NCBI GenBank assembly: GCA_045531455.1
Contig: JAZSEA010000017.1
Coordinates: 1 to 33,489 of the forward strand
Reading direction: 5' to 3'
Length of the DNA stretch: 33,489 nucleotides
DNA from: CAG-390 sp045531455
Lineage (GTDB): Bacteria > Bacillota > Clostridia > Oscillospirales > CAG-272
Made by a program: the position numbers and the translations under genes. Positions 1 to 7,430 of this stretch are shown in pieces. A model generated the notes under the pieces. The model worked only from the letters and a program-made list of their open reading frames with translations, did not search any database and was not told the origin of the DNA. Numbering within the stretch: the stretch's first letter is position 1; every line of letters begins with the position of its first letter.

Positions 1-687
1 GAAGGCTATTGGGAGAACGATCGCGCCGACATCACCGTAACCAACCACTCCAATACCGAAGTCAATGCCACCCTTTCCTTTGAGAGTGGGGTTGACACCG
101 TGGGTGGCGCATTCACCGAAGGCAGCGGCACCATGGACGACGGCGTTCTGGAGCTTGCTTCCGCGGTGGATACGGAGGTTGAGGAAGCACCCACTGCCAC
201 CGCCACCTTTAACATCAGCGGCAGAATCAGCGTAAGTGCAGACGTTGTCGGTGAGATCACCGTTCTCATTGAATCGGCGTATTACGTTCCCGTGCCTGAG
301 ATCACGGCATTCGGCTTCGAGGCAACCGGTTACCTTGAGGTCGGCATTGACAGTTTGGACAGGATCACATACGCCGCCACCATCCCCGGAAATATGCCGG
401 ATTCGTACAAGATCAAGCCCCCTGTCATCCTGGTTGGTGAAAATATGAATTATGCAACCGGCGATGATTGTCAGATCGCGTTGCTCACTTCGAATGGACT
501 CGTAGTAACCTCCTGCGTTGTCAATGCCGAAAGCGCTACCTATGACGTTGAAAAGGGTTGCTGGACAACAAAAAATCTGGAACTGCCTAAAAACGCAGGT
601 ACATACAAACTGGCTTACTCCAACGACGGCGGTGAGACCTGGACCCAAATCGGACACGTATTGACAATTGAAATTTCCGCCACCTGA
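1..687 (+). CDS. secreted protein of unknown function, 5' end cut by window edge
   Basis: The frame is open from base 1 to the TGA at 685-687, so at least 228 residues are present and the start lies outside the window. The visible part resembles the next gene: both carry a segment beginning ITVTNHS or ITVTNHSDTE and continuing ATLSFE, later a GENM motif, and near the end a Tyr-Ser-Asn/Ser-Asp-Gly/Ala-Gly stretch (YSNDGGETW against YSSDAGASW). The mix of beta-rich, Thr/Ser-rich sequence with no predicted membrane segment suggests an exported Ig-like or beta-sandwich protein; this is inference. By analogy with the neighbour it probably has a signal peptide in the missing part. It ends 37 bases before the next start and is probably co-transcribed with it. 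No known family is recognised. Confidence 0.8.
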   Translation, partial: EGYWENDRADITVTNHSNTEVNATLSFESGVDTVGGAFTEGSGTMDDGVLELASAVDTEVEEAPTATATFNISGRISVSADVVGEITVLIESAYYVPVPEITAFGFEATGYLEVGIDSLDRITYAATIPGNMPDSYKIKPPVILVGENMNYATGDDCQIALLTSNGLVVTSCVVNAESATYDVEKGCWTTKNLELPKNAGTYKLAYSNDGGETWTQIGHVLTIEISAT

Positions 688-724
688 TTCGGTCTGTTAA
701 ATTCATAGAAAGGAACTGCATATT

Positions 725-2002
725 ATGAAGAAACTATTTGCGTTTTTTCTTGCGGTCTTCATGATCGCGTCAATGTCGGTCACCGTTTTTGCGGAAGCGA
801 ATGTTGGTGAGCACGGCGAATCTGCTACCATAGTCGTTGGCGGTGATTTCCAGCCAACGGGCGCCATTTATAAGACCATCTCGGTTGATATCGAGTGGGA
901 TGATATGACCTTTGCTTATATCAAGACATCCTCAGGTGAATGGGATCCCGGTAGTCATGAATATGTAGGCGGCGTAGAAGGTGCATGGAGTGAAGAGACA
1001 CGCACCATTACCGTAACCAACCATTCGGATACAGAACTCACAGCCACCCTTTCCTTTGAGCAGCTGGTTGACATTACGGGTGTATTTAGCTCCACAGGCG
1101 AAATGTCCAGTCTTCTGGAGCTTGACAGTGCGGTCGGTACTTCCCGTGACGAAGCCCCCTCCGCTTCTGAGGAATTCGGTATCATCGGAGGTGAACCTCT
1201 GGAGGAGAACACCTCAATCGGTATGATCACCGTTTATATTGATGCTCCCGAGGGTACCGTTACCGAAGGACCTATGATCACCGCCGCTACCCTCTCCGGC
1301 GATGCAACCTTGGTCAATGACACTACCTATCAGGTGCAATGCACGTACGAGCGTCAAACCAACACCGTAGGCTTAACGCTGACGGGAGAGAATATGGATA
1401 TGATCGTAGGGCAGAATAACTACGTCGTGGGCTTTATGGCTGCCGACGGAAGCATTACCGGTCGGGCAACCCTGGGTGATTATACCTATAACGAGGCAGA
1501 GAACACCCTGAGCGGTGATACGGTGATTCAGTTTGTTAACGGCTCGCTGAGACTCGTCTATTCCTCTGACGCAGGCGCGAGCTGGATAAAGCTGCCCGTG
1601 ATCCTCCAGTATTCTATGAAAGTCGTCATCTCCGACGTGGGTCTCTCCGCTACCACTTACACCAATAATATGATCGAAGAGTGGTATAAGGTGATCTGGT
1701 ACGAGGACACCCAAACGTATAAGATTCGGCATAATGCCGCCAAGCACAATACGGAATTAGAGTTTTGGATCAGTGGAAATGGCATTCAATATATGACAAG
1801 CTCCGTCACCATTGTATTTAAGAATTCCGACGGAACGGTCGTAGAAGAAGTATCTTGCTATAAGGGAGGCTGTACGCTTCGCTACCCGAACGTCGTCGAG
1901 GGTGAAACGCTTTCGATCTGGTACTATTACGACGGCAAGTGGGTCGATACGGGCAAGAAGGTCGTTTACGACGTCTATTTCTCCATCAGCGACTATAGCT
2001 GA
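725..2002 (+). CDS. secreted beta-rich protein, paralogue of the upstream gene
   Basis: This 425-residue protein starts at the ATG preceded by AGAAAGGA. Residues 1-23 form a clear Sec signal peptide (MKKLFAF..., hydrophobic core, likely cleavage after VFA). The body is Thr/Glu/Asp-rich and beta-like. Residues about 95-330 align by eye with the truncated upstream protein, sharing ITVTNHSDTE, ATLSFE, the GENM motif and YSSDAGASW; the last 100 or so residues are additional and contain two short Tyr/Trp-rich segments. No transmembrane helix or sortase motif is seen at the C-terminus, so it is either released or held non-covalently. The tandem arrangement suggests a gene duplication. Function is unknown; an extracellular adhesion or matrix role is only a guess. 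Confidence 0.85.
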   Translation: MKKLFAFFLAVFMIASMSVTVFAEANVGEHGESATIVVGGDFQPTGAIYKTISVDIEWDDMTFAYIKTSSGEWDPGSHEYVGGVEGAWSEETRTITVTNHSDTELTATLSFEQLVDITGVFSSTGEMSSLLELDSAVGTSRDEAPSASEEFGIIGGEPLEENTSIGMITVYIDAPEGTVTEGPMITAATLSGDATLVNDTTYQVQCTYERQTNTVGLTLTGENMDMIVGQNNYVVGFMAADGSITGRATLGDYTYNEAENTLSGDTVIQFVNGSLRLVYSSDAGASWIKLPVILQYSMKVVISDVGLSATTYTNNMIEEWYKVIWYEDTQTYKIRHNAAKHNTELEFWISGNGIQYMTSSVTIVFKNSDGTVVEEVSCYKGGCTLRYPNVVEGETLSIWYYYDGKWVDTGKKVVYDVYFSISDYS

Positions 2003-2029
2003 CGGATCTCTGTGAGCATGAAATCCCCG

Positions 2030-2055
2030 CGGAGGGGCTGAGATCAGCCCCTCCG
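2030..2055 (+). terminator. GC-rich hairpin after the secreted protein gene
   Basis: CGGAGGGGCTG and CAGCCCCTCCG form a perfect 11 bp stem with loop AGAT, 27 bases after the stop at 2002. It is followed by CCCAAACC and not a clear T-run, so it may be a weak terminator or an RNA-stabilising stem within the transcript that continues to the next gene. Confidence 0.45.
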
Positions 2056-2063
2056 CCCAAACC

Positions 2064-2113
2064 GTATTTCATATGGGCGCACCAAAAGAGTTTGATGCCT
2101 CCATATGAGATAC
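2064..2113 (+). other. long inverted repeat in the leader of the small membrane protein gene
   Basis: The segment at 2064-2076 (GTATTTCATATGG) pairs with 2101-2113 (CCATATGAGATAC) over 13 positions, one of them G-U in RNA, with a 24-base loop. It lies just upstream of the Shine-Dalgarno GGAGGA at 2121. It could be a leader hairpin that influences expression of the next gene; there is no T-run, so it is not a terminator. Confidence 0.3.
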
Positions 2114-2134
2114 CGTTTACGGAGGAATATGGTT

Positions 2135-2656
2135 ATGAGTAAAAAACGAAAGAAAGTACAAGCGGAAAAGCTGAATTTTACGCCTGTTTATGTTCTTGGT
2201 ATACTGGCAGCTGTCGCGGTGATCGTAATGGTAGTGGTACTTTCCGTGATGAACGCACCGAAGCAAGGCAAGTTCATACCTCCTCCCTTTGAGGATGCGG
2301 CAATGCAGGGCATCCCCGATGTGCCTGAGGAACTTCAGTATTCCTCACCCTATCGGGATGGAATGGCGTACCGATTTTCTGTGTGCGCAAATGTGAAGAT
2401 GGACGGTAGCAAGGCGGTCGTTTATTTTACGAATGCAGAAGAAAACAGTGTATATTTGAAACTGCGCGTGCTGGACAAGGACGGAAACATTCTTGGAGAA
2501 ACGGGGCTTCTGAAGCCCGGTGAATATGTGAAGGGCGTGGAGCTTGACAAGGATCCTTCTGCCGAAACCACGATCAGCTTGAAAATTATGAGTTATGAGC
2601 CTGATACCTACATGAGCGAAGGTTCCGTGATATTGAAAACAGAGATCGGAGAATGA
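2135..2656 (+). CDS. small membrane-anchored protein, unknown function
   Basis: The protein has 173 residues from the ATG at 2135. GGAGGA at 2121-2126 lies 8 bases before this ATG and only 2 bases before an in-frame ATG at 2129, so 2135 is preferred; the more upstream ATG at 2105 has no good site. A basic N-terminus (MSKKRKK) is followed by one transmembrane helix at about residues 17-38 and an extracellular domain. The domain contains a beta-sandwich-like pattern: YFTNAEENSVYLKLRVLD, then DGNILGETGLLKPGEYV, as in small Firmicutes proteins that accompany secreted Ig-like or spore/pilus-like proteins. The topology suggests cytoplasmic N-terminus, outside C-terminus. It follows the two secreted paralogues by about 130 bases and may belong to the same transcription unit. 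Function is not known. Confidence 0.8.
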   Translation: MSKKRKKVQAEKLNFTPVYVLGILAAVAVIVMVVVLSVMNAPKQGKFIPPPFEDAAMQGIPDVPEELQYSSPYRDGMAYRFSVCANVKMDGSKAVVYFTNAEENSVYLKLRVLDKDGNILGETGLLKPGEYVKGVELDKDPSAETTISLKIMSYEPDTYMSEGSVILKTEIGE

Positions 2657-2690
2657 AGCGAAAATACAAACAATAAGTACGGTCAATATG

Positions 2691-2730
2691 AAATTCACCC
2701 CTCTGCCAATTGGCAGAAGGGTGAATTTTT
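2691..2730 (+). terminator. rho-independent terminator
   Basis: An 18-position stem (AAATTCACCC.. with ..GGGTGAATTT, one C-A mismatch) closed by a short AT loop is followed directly by TTTTT, 35 bases after the stop at 2656. It closes the first transcription unit. Confidence 0.85.
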
Positions 2731-2740
2731 AGTCAGGTGT

Positions 2741-2960
2741 CTAATAGTCGGTAACCGCTTTAAGGTATACTTCGGGATCACCGTTCAAAATAAGTCGGCA
2801 TACTCCAAAGAAGTATAATCGAGCTCTGACCGCTGATACATATTAACGGCAACTTCATCCTCGACGACGATGTGTCTATCGTAATCACGCTGCAATCTGT
2901 GAATTTTAGTTCCACACAGAAATTATCGAAGTTATATTTGCAGGAAATCAGCTTTTTCAT
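2741..2960 (-). pseudogene. frameshifted remnant of a small conserved Clostridia protein (DUF6061-like)
   Basis: On the minus strand an ATG at 2960 follows a good ribosome binding site (GGGAGG, 8 bases upstream). The first frame gives MKKLISCKYNFDNFCVELKF then TDCSVITIDT and soon goes out of phase. The next frame gives IVVEDEVAVNMYQRSELDY followed by TSLEYADL. A third frame gives LNGDPEVYLKAVTDY and a stop at 2741. Joined, the three pieces make one plausible protein of about 72 residues that matches what I recall of the DUF6061 family of small gut Clostridia proteins (about 70-80 residues; family function unknown). Two single-base-scale indels therefore separate the pieces. An alternative is sequencing or assembly error at this spot. 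The family name is from memory and was not searched. Confidence 0.7.
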
Positions 2961-3166
2961 AGGAGTTACCTCCCAAATTGTATTGCATATCTCTTGCATA
3001 GAGTAGTAACGATTTTTAATCTTTAACATATCAAAATCTCTATTATTGATAATGATTTTGTAATGCGCATATTAATACTAATACCTCAATTTATAAAGTA
3101 CTGTCGCATAATGTATGATTATATATTTCAAAAGGACAGAAGTGTTTTTATCCCAATAGGTATAAA
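2961..3166. other. AT-rich intergenic stretch, no gene seen
   Basis: From the remnant's start to the hairpin at 3167 the sequence is AT-rich with no credible coding frame. A bulged inverted repeat near 3034-3062 (CAAAATC.. with ..GATTTTG, and ATTAT with ATAAT) is the only structure noticed. I see no convincing promoter for the remnant. Confidence 0.4.
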
Positions 3167-3209
3167 AAGAATACGGCAGTATAGCGTTCAGCTATACTGC
3201 CGTATTCTT
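3167..3209 (-). terminator. rho-independent terminator of the minus-strand lipoprotein gene
   Basis: The arms at 3167-3185 and 3191-3209 are perfectly complementary over 19 bp around the loop GTTCA. Read on the minus strand the stem is followed by TTTTATACC, and it lies about 80 bases downstream of the stop at 3290. On the plus strand no T-run follows, so orientation is minus. Confidence 0.75.
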
Positions 3210-3289
3210 CGCACTCGTCAATCGGCTTGTTTCATATGATATTCAAGATATCCTTATGACAACTCGCCTAATCGCGCGGGATTTTTATA

Positions 3290-3937
3290 TTAATCAAACA
3301 CCCCGAACAGATCTTCGGTCAGGATCGTCAATCTTTCGTTATAAAAGACGTGTTTATGGTCGTGCGTGACGCTTCCGTCTTCTTCGACTCTGTCAAACTC
3401 GACGATGATCTCGGTACTGAGGCAAAGATATTTACTGTCGTCGATAAGGAAATAGTACTCCTTTTTCTCAAGGGTCTCGCCCGCTTCTTCGGATATCTTT
3501 GCGGCTGCTTCATCGAGCATCTCCTCGGTCAGCAGATGGCTGTAAAAAAGCGGCTCGTCATTCATTTCAAAATGTCTTGTTATCTCGCCCTCCGCATCAA
3601 AGGTGAATTCCAAACTGCCCCAACCGTAGCCGTAAACGTCGATCCGGTAAACAAGCTCGTGCGATCCGTTGTATTTGTGTCTTGGATTGTCTATGACTTC
3701 AGCCGATTTAAACGACACAAGCTTCAGCGCGCTTACCCCGTATTCTTGGACGATATAAGCCTTCGCCTTCTCGTTCAGCGGCTTGAATTCATCGGCAAGC
3801 GCATCTTCGCCCGCAACCGTGGTCGGAGCATCCTCCGCGACCGACTCGGACACCGCTCCCTCCTCGGGGGCGCAAGCAACGAAAAAGAGCGTAATTACCG
3901 TTAAAAAGAGCAATAAAACCGTTTTGATTCTTCTCAT
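3290..3937 (-). CDS. lipoprotein of unknown function
   Basis: The frame is open to 4066, but the start at 3937 is chosen because CGGAGGTG lies 7-10 bases before it, the protein then begins with a lipoprotein signal (MRRIKTVLLLFLTVITLFF, then VAC at residues about 20-22), and a promoter lies just upstream at 3966-3994. The mature protein of about 194 residues begins with an acidic Ser/Glu/Ala linker and then a soluble mixed alpha/beta domain with no membrane segment. It would be anchored by lipidation of the Cys on the outer face of the membrane. No family is recognised. It is read in the same direction as recR, 145 bases downstream of it, but has its own promoter. Confidence 0.8.
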   Translation of the reverse strand: MRRIKTVLLLFLTVITLFFVACAPEEGAVSESVAEDAPTTVAGEDALADEFKPLNEKAKAYIVQEYGVSALKLVSFKSAEVIDNPRHKYNGSHELVYRIDVYGYGWGSLEFTFDAEGEITRHFEMNDEPLFYSHLLTEEMLDEAAAKISEEAGETLEKKEYYFLIDDSKYLCLSTEIIVEFDRVEEDGSVTHDHKHVFYNERLTILTEDLFGVFD

Positions 3938-3965
3938 TATTCCACCTCCGATTTTGATCATCTTC

Positions 3966-3994
3966 ATTATATCATATACAAAAACGCATGTCAA
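3966..3994 (-). promoter_or_regulatory. sigma-A-type promoter for the lipoprotein gene
   Basis: On the minus strand TTGACA (3989-3994) and TATAAT (3966-3971) are separated by exactly 17 bases. The predicted start lies about 22 bases before the gene's start codon at 3937. Both hexamers match consensus perfectly. Confidence 0.8.
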
Positions 3995-4044
3995 TATAAA
4001 AAAATGAAAAAATACGCGCAAGAAGCGCGGATTTTCACCTTCAT

Positions 4045-4081
4045 TCCGCCTTTGGCGGATCATCATTCTGCCGAAGGCAGA
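4045..4081 (-). repeat. two adjacent small hairpins after recR
   Basis: TCCGCCTTTGGCGGA (4045-4059) and TCTGCCGAAGGCAGA (4067-4081) are perfect 6 bp stems with 3-base loops, placed directly after the recR stop codon on the minus strand. There is no T-run, so they look more like 3'-end stabilising or REP-like stems than a classical terminator. Confidence 0.5.
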
Positions 4082-4681
4082 TCAATATTCCTTGCGACCA
4101 TCGAAAGCACAAGCCAACGTATGCGCATCCGCAAACTCAAGCTCTCCTCCGACGGGAATGCCGTTTGCGATCCTCGTGACCTTGATTCCCGCGGGCTTGA
4201 GGAGTCGGGAGATATACATCGCGGTCGCCTCGCCCTCGGTGGTCGGGTTGGTCGCAATGATGACCTCGCGGATATCCTCCGAAGCAACTCTCTCGATCAG
4301 CTCGCGGAGCTTGATGTCGTCGGGCGTGATATTCTGCATAGGCGAGAGCATTCCGTGGAGCACGTGGTAGACTCCGCCGTACTCGCGGACCTTCTCGATC
4401 GCCATCAGCGAACGTGTGTCGGCAACAACGCAGATCGTCGAGCGGTCGCGCGTAGTATCCGAACAGATCGGGCAGAGGTCAAGGTCGGTCAGATTCTGAC
4501 AAACGGGACAGCAATGAATGTTTCGCTTGGCTTCAAGTATCGCCTCGGCAAATCTCTCCGCCTCCGCCTCGGTCATATCAACGACCGAAAAGGCAAGACG
4601 CATCGCCGTGCGCTTGCCGACTCCCCCGAGCTTGCCGAACTGTTCGGCAAGAAGCTCGAGCGACTTTATACTTTCGGACAT
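4082..4681 (-). CDS. recR: recombination mediator protein RecR
   Basis: The 199-residue length is standard for RecR. Order of features: an N-terminal helix-hairpin-helix region (residues about 8-40, with LGGVGKRTAMRLA), a four-Cys zinc finger (CPVC at 58-61 and CPIC at 70-73), a Toprim domain (about 80-175, with VVADTRSL and ATNPTTEGEATA), and the conserved C-terminal GGELEFADAHTLACAFDGR. RecR acts with RecF and RecO in loading RecA on single-stranded DNA gaps in the cytoplasm. The gene begins 2 bases after the ebfC stop and is the last of the dnaX-ebfC-recR operon, an order conserved in Firmicutes. Confidence 0.97.
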   Translation of the reverse strand: MSESIKSLELLAEQFGKLGGVGKRTAMRLAFSVVDMTEAEAERFAEAILEAKRNIHCCPVCQNLTDLDLCPICSDTTRDRSTICVVADTRSLMAIEKVREYGGVYHVLHGMLSPMQNITPDDIKLRELIERVASEDIREVIIATNPTTEGEATAMYISRLLKPAGIKVTRIANGIPVGGELEFADAHTLACAFDGRKEY

Positions 4682-4683
4682 GA

Positions 4684-5034
4684 TCAGAACGCTCCGTCGG
4701 GAATGCCGTACTTAGCGGCAAGTGCCGACATTTCGCTTGCGGACGCATCCTGAACTCTCTTGATACCCTCGTTGACAGCCGCAACGATGATGTCCTCGAG
4801 AGTCTCGGGATCGTCGGGATCGATGATCTCGGGCTCGATCTTGATCTCGGTCACGCGGAGAGTGCCGTCGATCTTGAGATTTACCGCGCCGCCTCCTGCG
4901 GCAACGTCGTACTCGCGGGATTCGAGGTCAGCCGCGAGAGCCTCTCTCTCCTCCTGGAACTTCTGTACCTGGCGCATCATAGCGTCCATATTCTGGGGTC
5001 CGCCCCCTACTCCCTTGGGAAGTCTGACTTTCAT
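4684..5034 (-). CDS. ebfC: nucleoid-associated protein, YbaB/EbfC family
   Basis: The 116-residue protein matches the YbaB/EbfC family: an N-terminal Gly-rich stretch, a helix with MMRQVQKFQEE, the central motif GGGAVNLKIDGTLRVTEIKI and the DPDDPETLEDIIVAAVNEG motif typical of the family. Members are small dimeric DNA-binding proteins of the nucleoid. It is placed between dnaX and recR as in most bacteria. The start is preceded by AAGGAAGGAA, with about 8 bases of spacing. It is one of the most strongly conserved synteny markers in the window. Confidence 0.95.
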   Translation of the reverse strand: MKVRLPKGVGGGPQNMDAMMRQVQKFQEEREALAADLESREYDVAAGGGAVNLKIDGTLRVTEIKIEPEIIDPDDPETLEDIIVAAVNEGIKRVQDASASEMSALAAKYGIPDGAF

Positions 5035-5065
5035 TGTTATATTCCTTCCTTAATATAAATATGTC

Positions 5066-6808
5066 TTAATTGTTTTCCTCTGCCATAGCCTCAAGCTCAT
5101 CGGCGAGGATCTTTGCATCGGTCGGTGCTTCGCCCTTCTTAACGAGCTCGAAGATGACGTCCTTTTCCGTGATCGGCTTGTCAAGCGCGACCGACGCCGC
5201 CGAGCAGAACGCGCGGAATTTATCGGGCAGAGAGAGCATCGTCTTCGTCAGCGACTGCGAGTAGCAGATGACTATCCTGTTATTTTCATCAAAATAAGCA
5301 TTTTCGGTCTTGAGAAGTGCGCTTATCATAGGCGCGGTAGCTTCAAAGGAATCGAGTATCTCAGCCCACTGCTTGATCGTGCGCAGGACTCGCTCCTTCT
5401 TCGGAGCGGAAGCAACGGGCGCGGGCGCAGGTCTCGGCTCGGCTCTCCTTACGGGAGCGGGAGCAACGGGCGCAGGCGTAGGCGAGGGCTTCGGAGCCTG
5501 CTTCTTGACGGGCGCGGCATCCTCGGGCACGTAGGGGACGAAATCATCGTCCGCGGGCGGGATGTCGTATTCCGCGAAGGGAGGCGGCTCACCGAAATCG
5601 TCAAAGACGGGAGCTTCGGTCTGCGGTGCGGGCTGAGGCGCGGGTGCCGCAGGGATTCCCATAGCGATCTTGGCTTCGAGTGCCGAGATCCTTGCAAGAA
5701 GTGCCTCGGGCGTTGTTCCGAGCTTTTCGTCCGAGAGACGGACGAGAGTAAGCTCGGCGACGGTCCTTCTCGATGCGCCGGGACGCTGCATCGATGAATA
5801 GGCATCGTCAAGCAGACGGCAATGGTAGGACAGCATCTCTCTTGTGAACGCCGCCGCATCAGCGGCAAGTCGCTCGCTTTCGCTGTCGGTAAGGTCAAGA
5901 TATTTCGATGCGCTTCCTCTCGCGGTCTTCATTACGAGCATATCGCGGTAATACTCGATAAGCTCCTGCCAAAAAACTCCAAGATCCGATGCGGATGCAT
6001 CAATCTCTGCGACGATCTCAAAGAGACGCGCACAGTTTTTTTGCGTAATAGCGCGGACGGTCTCGCTCATCGCCTCGCGTCCGCGGACACCGATGGTCTC
6101 GCTGACAGTTGCGGCGTTGACCTCGCGTCCAGCAGCGGCGCAGAGCTCGAAAAGGCTGATCGCGTCGCGCATTCCTCCCGTAGCAAGTCGCGCAAGCATC
6201 AGCGCGGCATCGTCGGTGAGGGTGATATTTTCTTCGCCCGCAATATATTTGAGTCTCGAAACGAGAACGGGCGTGGAGATTCTTCTGAAATCAAATCTCT
6301 GACAGCGCGAGATGACGGTCGCGGGGAGCTTCTGCATCTCGGTGGTCGCAAGGATGAACACAACGTGCTCGGGCGGCTCCTCGAGAGTCTTCAGCAGCGC
6401 ATTGAACGCCGAGGTCGTGAGCATATGTACCTCGTCGATGATGTAAACGCGCTTTTTGACGTTCGAGGGAGTATAAACGACCTCGTCAAGGATCGTGCGG
6501 ATGTCATCGACCTTGTTGTTCGACGCCGCGTCCATCTCGAGAACGTCCGTCGTGGTGCCGTCAAGGATCGCACGGCAGGACGCGCACTCACCACAAGGAT
6601 TTCCATTTATCGGATGCTCGCAGTTGACCGCGCGCGAAAGGATCTTCGCGCAGGTCGTCTTGCCCGTTCCGCGCGAGCCGCAGAAAAGATAGGCATGGCA
6701 AAAAAGACCGCGCTCGGTCTCGTATTTCAGAATATCGGTAATATGCTCCTGACCGCAGACGGAATCGAAGTCCAACGGTCTCCACTTGCGATATAAGGCT
6801 TGATGCAT
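5066..6808 (-). CDS. dnaX: DNA polymerase III subunits gamma/tau
   Basis: The 580-residue protein begins MHQALYRKWRP, the standard DnaX opening (YRKWRP). Walker A is GSRGTGKT (residues 44-51), the zinc-binding cysteines are C63, C72, C75 and C78, Walker B is VYIIDEVHML (121-130), and the SRC arginine-finger motif lies at 167-169. Residues 1-370 hold the AAA+ clamp-loader domains; residues about 390-470 form a Pro/Ala-rich linker; the rest is a tau-like C-terminal domain (LRTIKQWAEILDSF onward). The protein is the motor of the clamp loader that couples the polymerase at the fork. AAAGGA lies 7 bases before the start. No slippery A-run for a gamma-type frameshift was noticed. Confidence 0.97.
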   Translation of the reverse strand: MHQALYRKWRPLDFDSVCGQEHITDILKYETERGLFCHAYLFCGSRGTGKTTCAKILSRAVNCEHPINGNPCGECASCRAILDGTTTDVLEMDAASNNKVDDIRTILDEVVYTPSNVKKRVYIIDEVHMLTTSAFNALLKTLEEPPEHVVFILATTEMQKLPATVISRCQRFDFRRISTPVLVSRLKYIAGEENITLTDDAALMLARLATGGMRDAISLFELCAAAGREVNAATVSETIGVRGREAMSETVRAITQKNCARLFEIVAEIDASASDLGVFWQELIEYYRDMLVMKTARGSASKYLDLTDSESERLAADAAAFTREMLSYHCRLLDDAYSSMQRPGASRRTVAELTLVRLSDEKLGTTPEALLARISALEAKIAMGIPAAPAPQPAPQTEAPVFDDFGEPPPFAEYDIPPADDDFVPYVPEDAAPVKKQAPKPSPTPAPVAPAPVRRAEPRPAPAPVASAPKKERVLRTIKQWAEILDSFEATAPMISALLKTENAYFDENNRIVICYSQSLTKTMLSLPDKFRAFCSAASVALDKPITEKDVIFELVKKGEAPTDAKILADELEAMAEENN

Positions 6809-6825
6809 GCGCTTGTCCTTTCTTT

Positions 6826-6964
6826 GAGTGCAGAGTGCAGAATGCAGAGTGCAGAGTTATGGAAAATTTCCTCGCTACGCTCAGAAATAATTTAAATAAA
6901 ATACTTTTCGAGCGCAGCGAGAAAAGTTACCTTAACTCTGAACTCTGCACTCTTAACTCATAAC
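6826..6964. repeat. element B: inverted repeat with TGCAGAGTGCAG arms
   Basis: The left arm (6826-6858, runs of GTGCAGA) and the right arm (about 6933-6964, runs of AACTCTGCACTC) are complementary. Inside them, CCTCGCTACGCTC (about 6870) and GAGCGCAGCGAG (6910-6921) are again complementary, so the whole segment folds into one long stem. A half copy with the same right arm lies at 25905-25972. It sits between the SRP RNA and dnaX and contains no gene. It looks like a non-coding MITE or REP-type element. Confidence 0.7.
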
Positions 6965-6966
6965 TT

Positions 6967-7019
6967 CTTATTTTACAGCCAATATTTTTTCTTTGAAAAA
7001 ATATTGGCTGCAAAATAAG
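6967..7019 (-). terminator. SRP RNA terminator-like hairpin
   Basis: The arms at 6967-6990 and 6996-7019 are complementary over about 24 bp with one mismatch and a short loop. The stem itself contains a run of T and A (TATTTTTTC with GAAAAAATA). It begins at the 3' end of the SRP RNA on the minus strand. Its 5' strand (7003-7019) also pairs with the leader of the SRP precursor; see findings. Confidence 0.55.
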
Positions 7020-7288
7020 ACCATACACCCCTCAATCGAACTTCACTTTTGCGCGTTAGTCCCCTTCTCTGCTCGGGGCAGGCGGACTTACGGCACATCG
7101 AGCTAACTGCTTAATGCTGCTTGGTTCCCCACCTGACATGGTTCACAGCGCACGATTGCGCAAGACCCACCCTTCAACACAGAGAAAGAGTCGCAGACCG
7201 CATCCGATCCGCCCTCAAAAGGGGAATGAACCCCCGCTATAGCGGATTTCGGGTACAGGACACCGCTAACTCCCCGGCTGGTATGGCC
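7019..7288 (-). ncRNA. ffs: signal recognition particle RNA, large bacterial type (scRNA)
   Basis: The minus strand contains the hallmark segments of Firmicutes scRNA in order: GGGGAGTTAGCGGTG, CCTGTACCCGAAATCCGCT, GGGTCTTGCGCAA, GAACCATGTCAGGT, AAGCAGCATTAAGCAG and ATGTGCCG. The ends (GGCCATAC and GTATGGTC) pair, giving about 270 nucleotides, close to the 271 of B. subtilis. The apical GGAA loop of domain IV is closed by GG/CC here, whereas B. subtilis has CC/GG, a compensated change. This RNA with Ffh targets ribosomes making membrane and exported proteins. It lies upstream of dnaX, as in B. subtilis. Confidence 0.93.
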
Positions 7289-7331
7289 TTATTTCACAGC
7301 CAACGCCGTAAAATAATAGATTTACCTTAAT

Positions 7332-7360
7332 ATTATAACAGATTTTATTTGATAATGCAA
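7332..7360 (-). promoter_or_regulatory. promoter of the SRP RNA
   Basis: On the minus strand TTGCAT (7355-7360) and TATAAT (7332-7337) are 17 bases apart. The predicted start near 7325 leaves about 37 bases of leader before the mature RNA, which implies 5' processing. Confidence 0.75.
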
Positions 7361-7397
7361 TAGGTTATAAAGATTTTAACGAAAAGTTTAAAAAGGT

Positions 7398-7423
7398 GCC
7401 CCACGGCGCGTGCGCCGTGGGGC
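7398..7423 (-). terminator. GC-rich palindrome, terminator of the left anti-sigma gene
   Basis: GCCCCACGGCG, loop CGTG, CGCCGTGGGGC is a perfect 11 bp stem. On the minus strand it is followed by ACCTTTTT and lies 7 bases past the stop at 7431, as expected of a terminator. The same 26 bases occur again at 9217-9242. Confidence 0.75.
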
Positions 7424-7430
7424 GGTGATA

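Noticed and set aside
5066..6808. Programmed frameshift in dnaX to make gamma
   Set aside because: No A-rich slippery sequence with following stem was noticed at the expected place.
7121..7330. 69-codon open frame on the plus strand
   Set aside because: It lies opposite the SRP RNA, whose conserved segments and promoter are on the minus strand.
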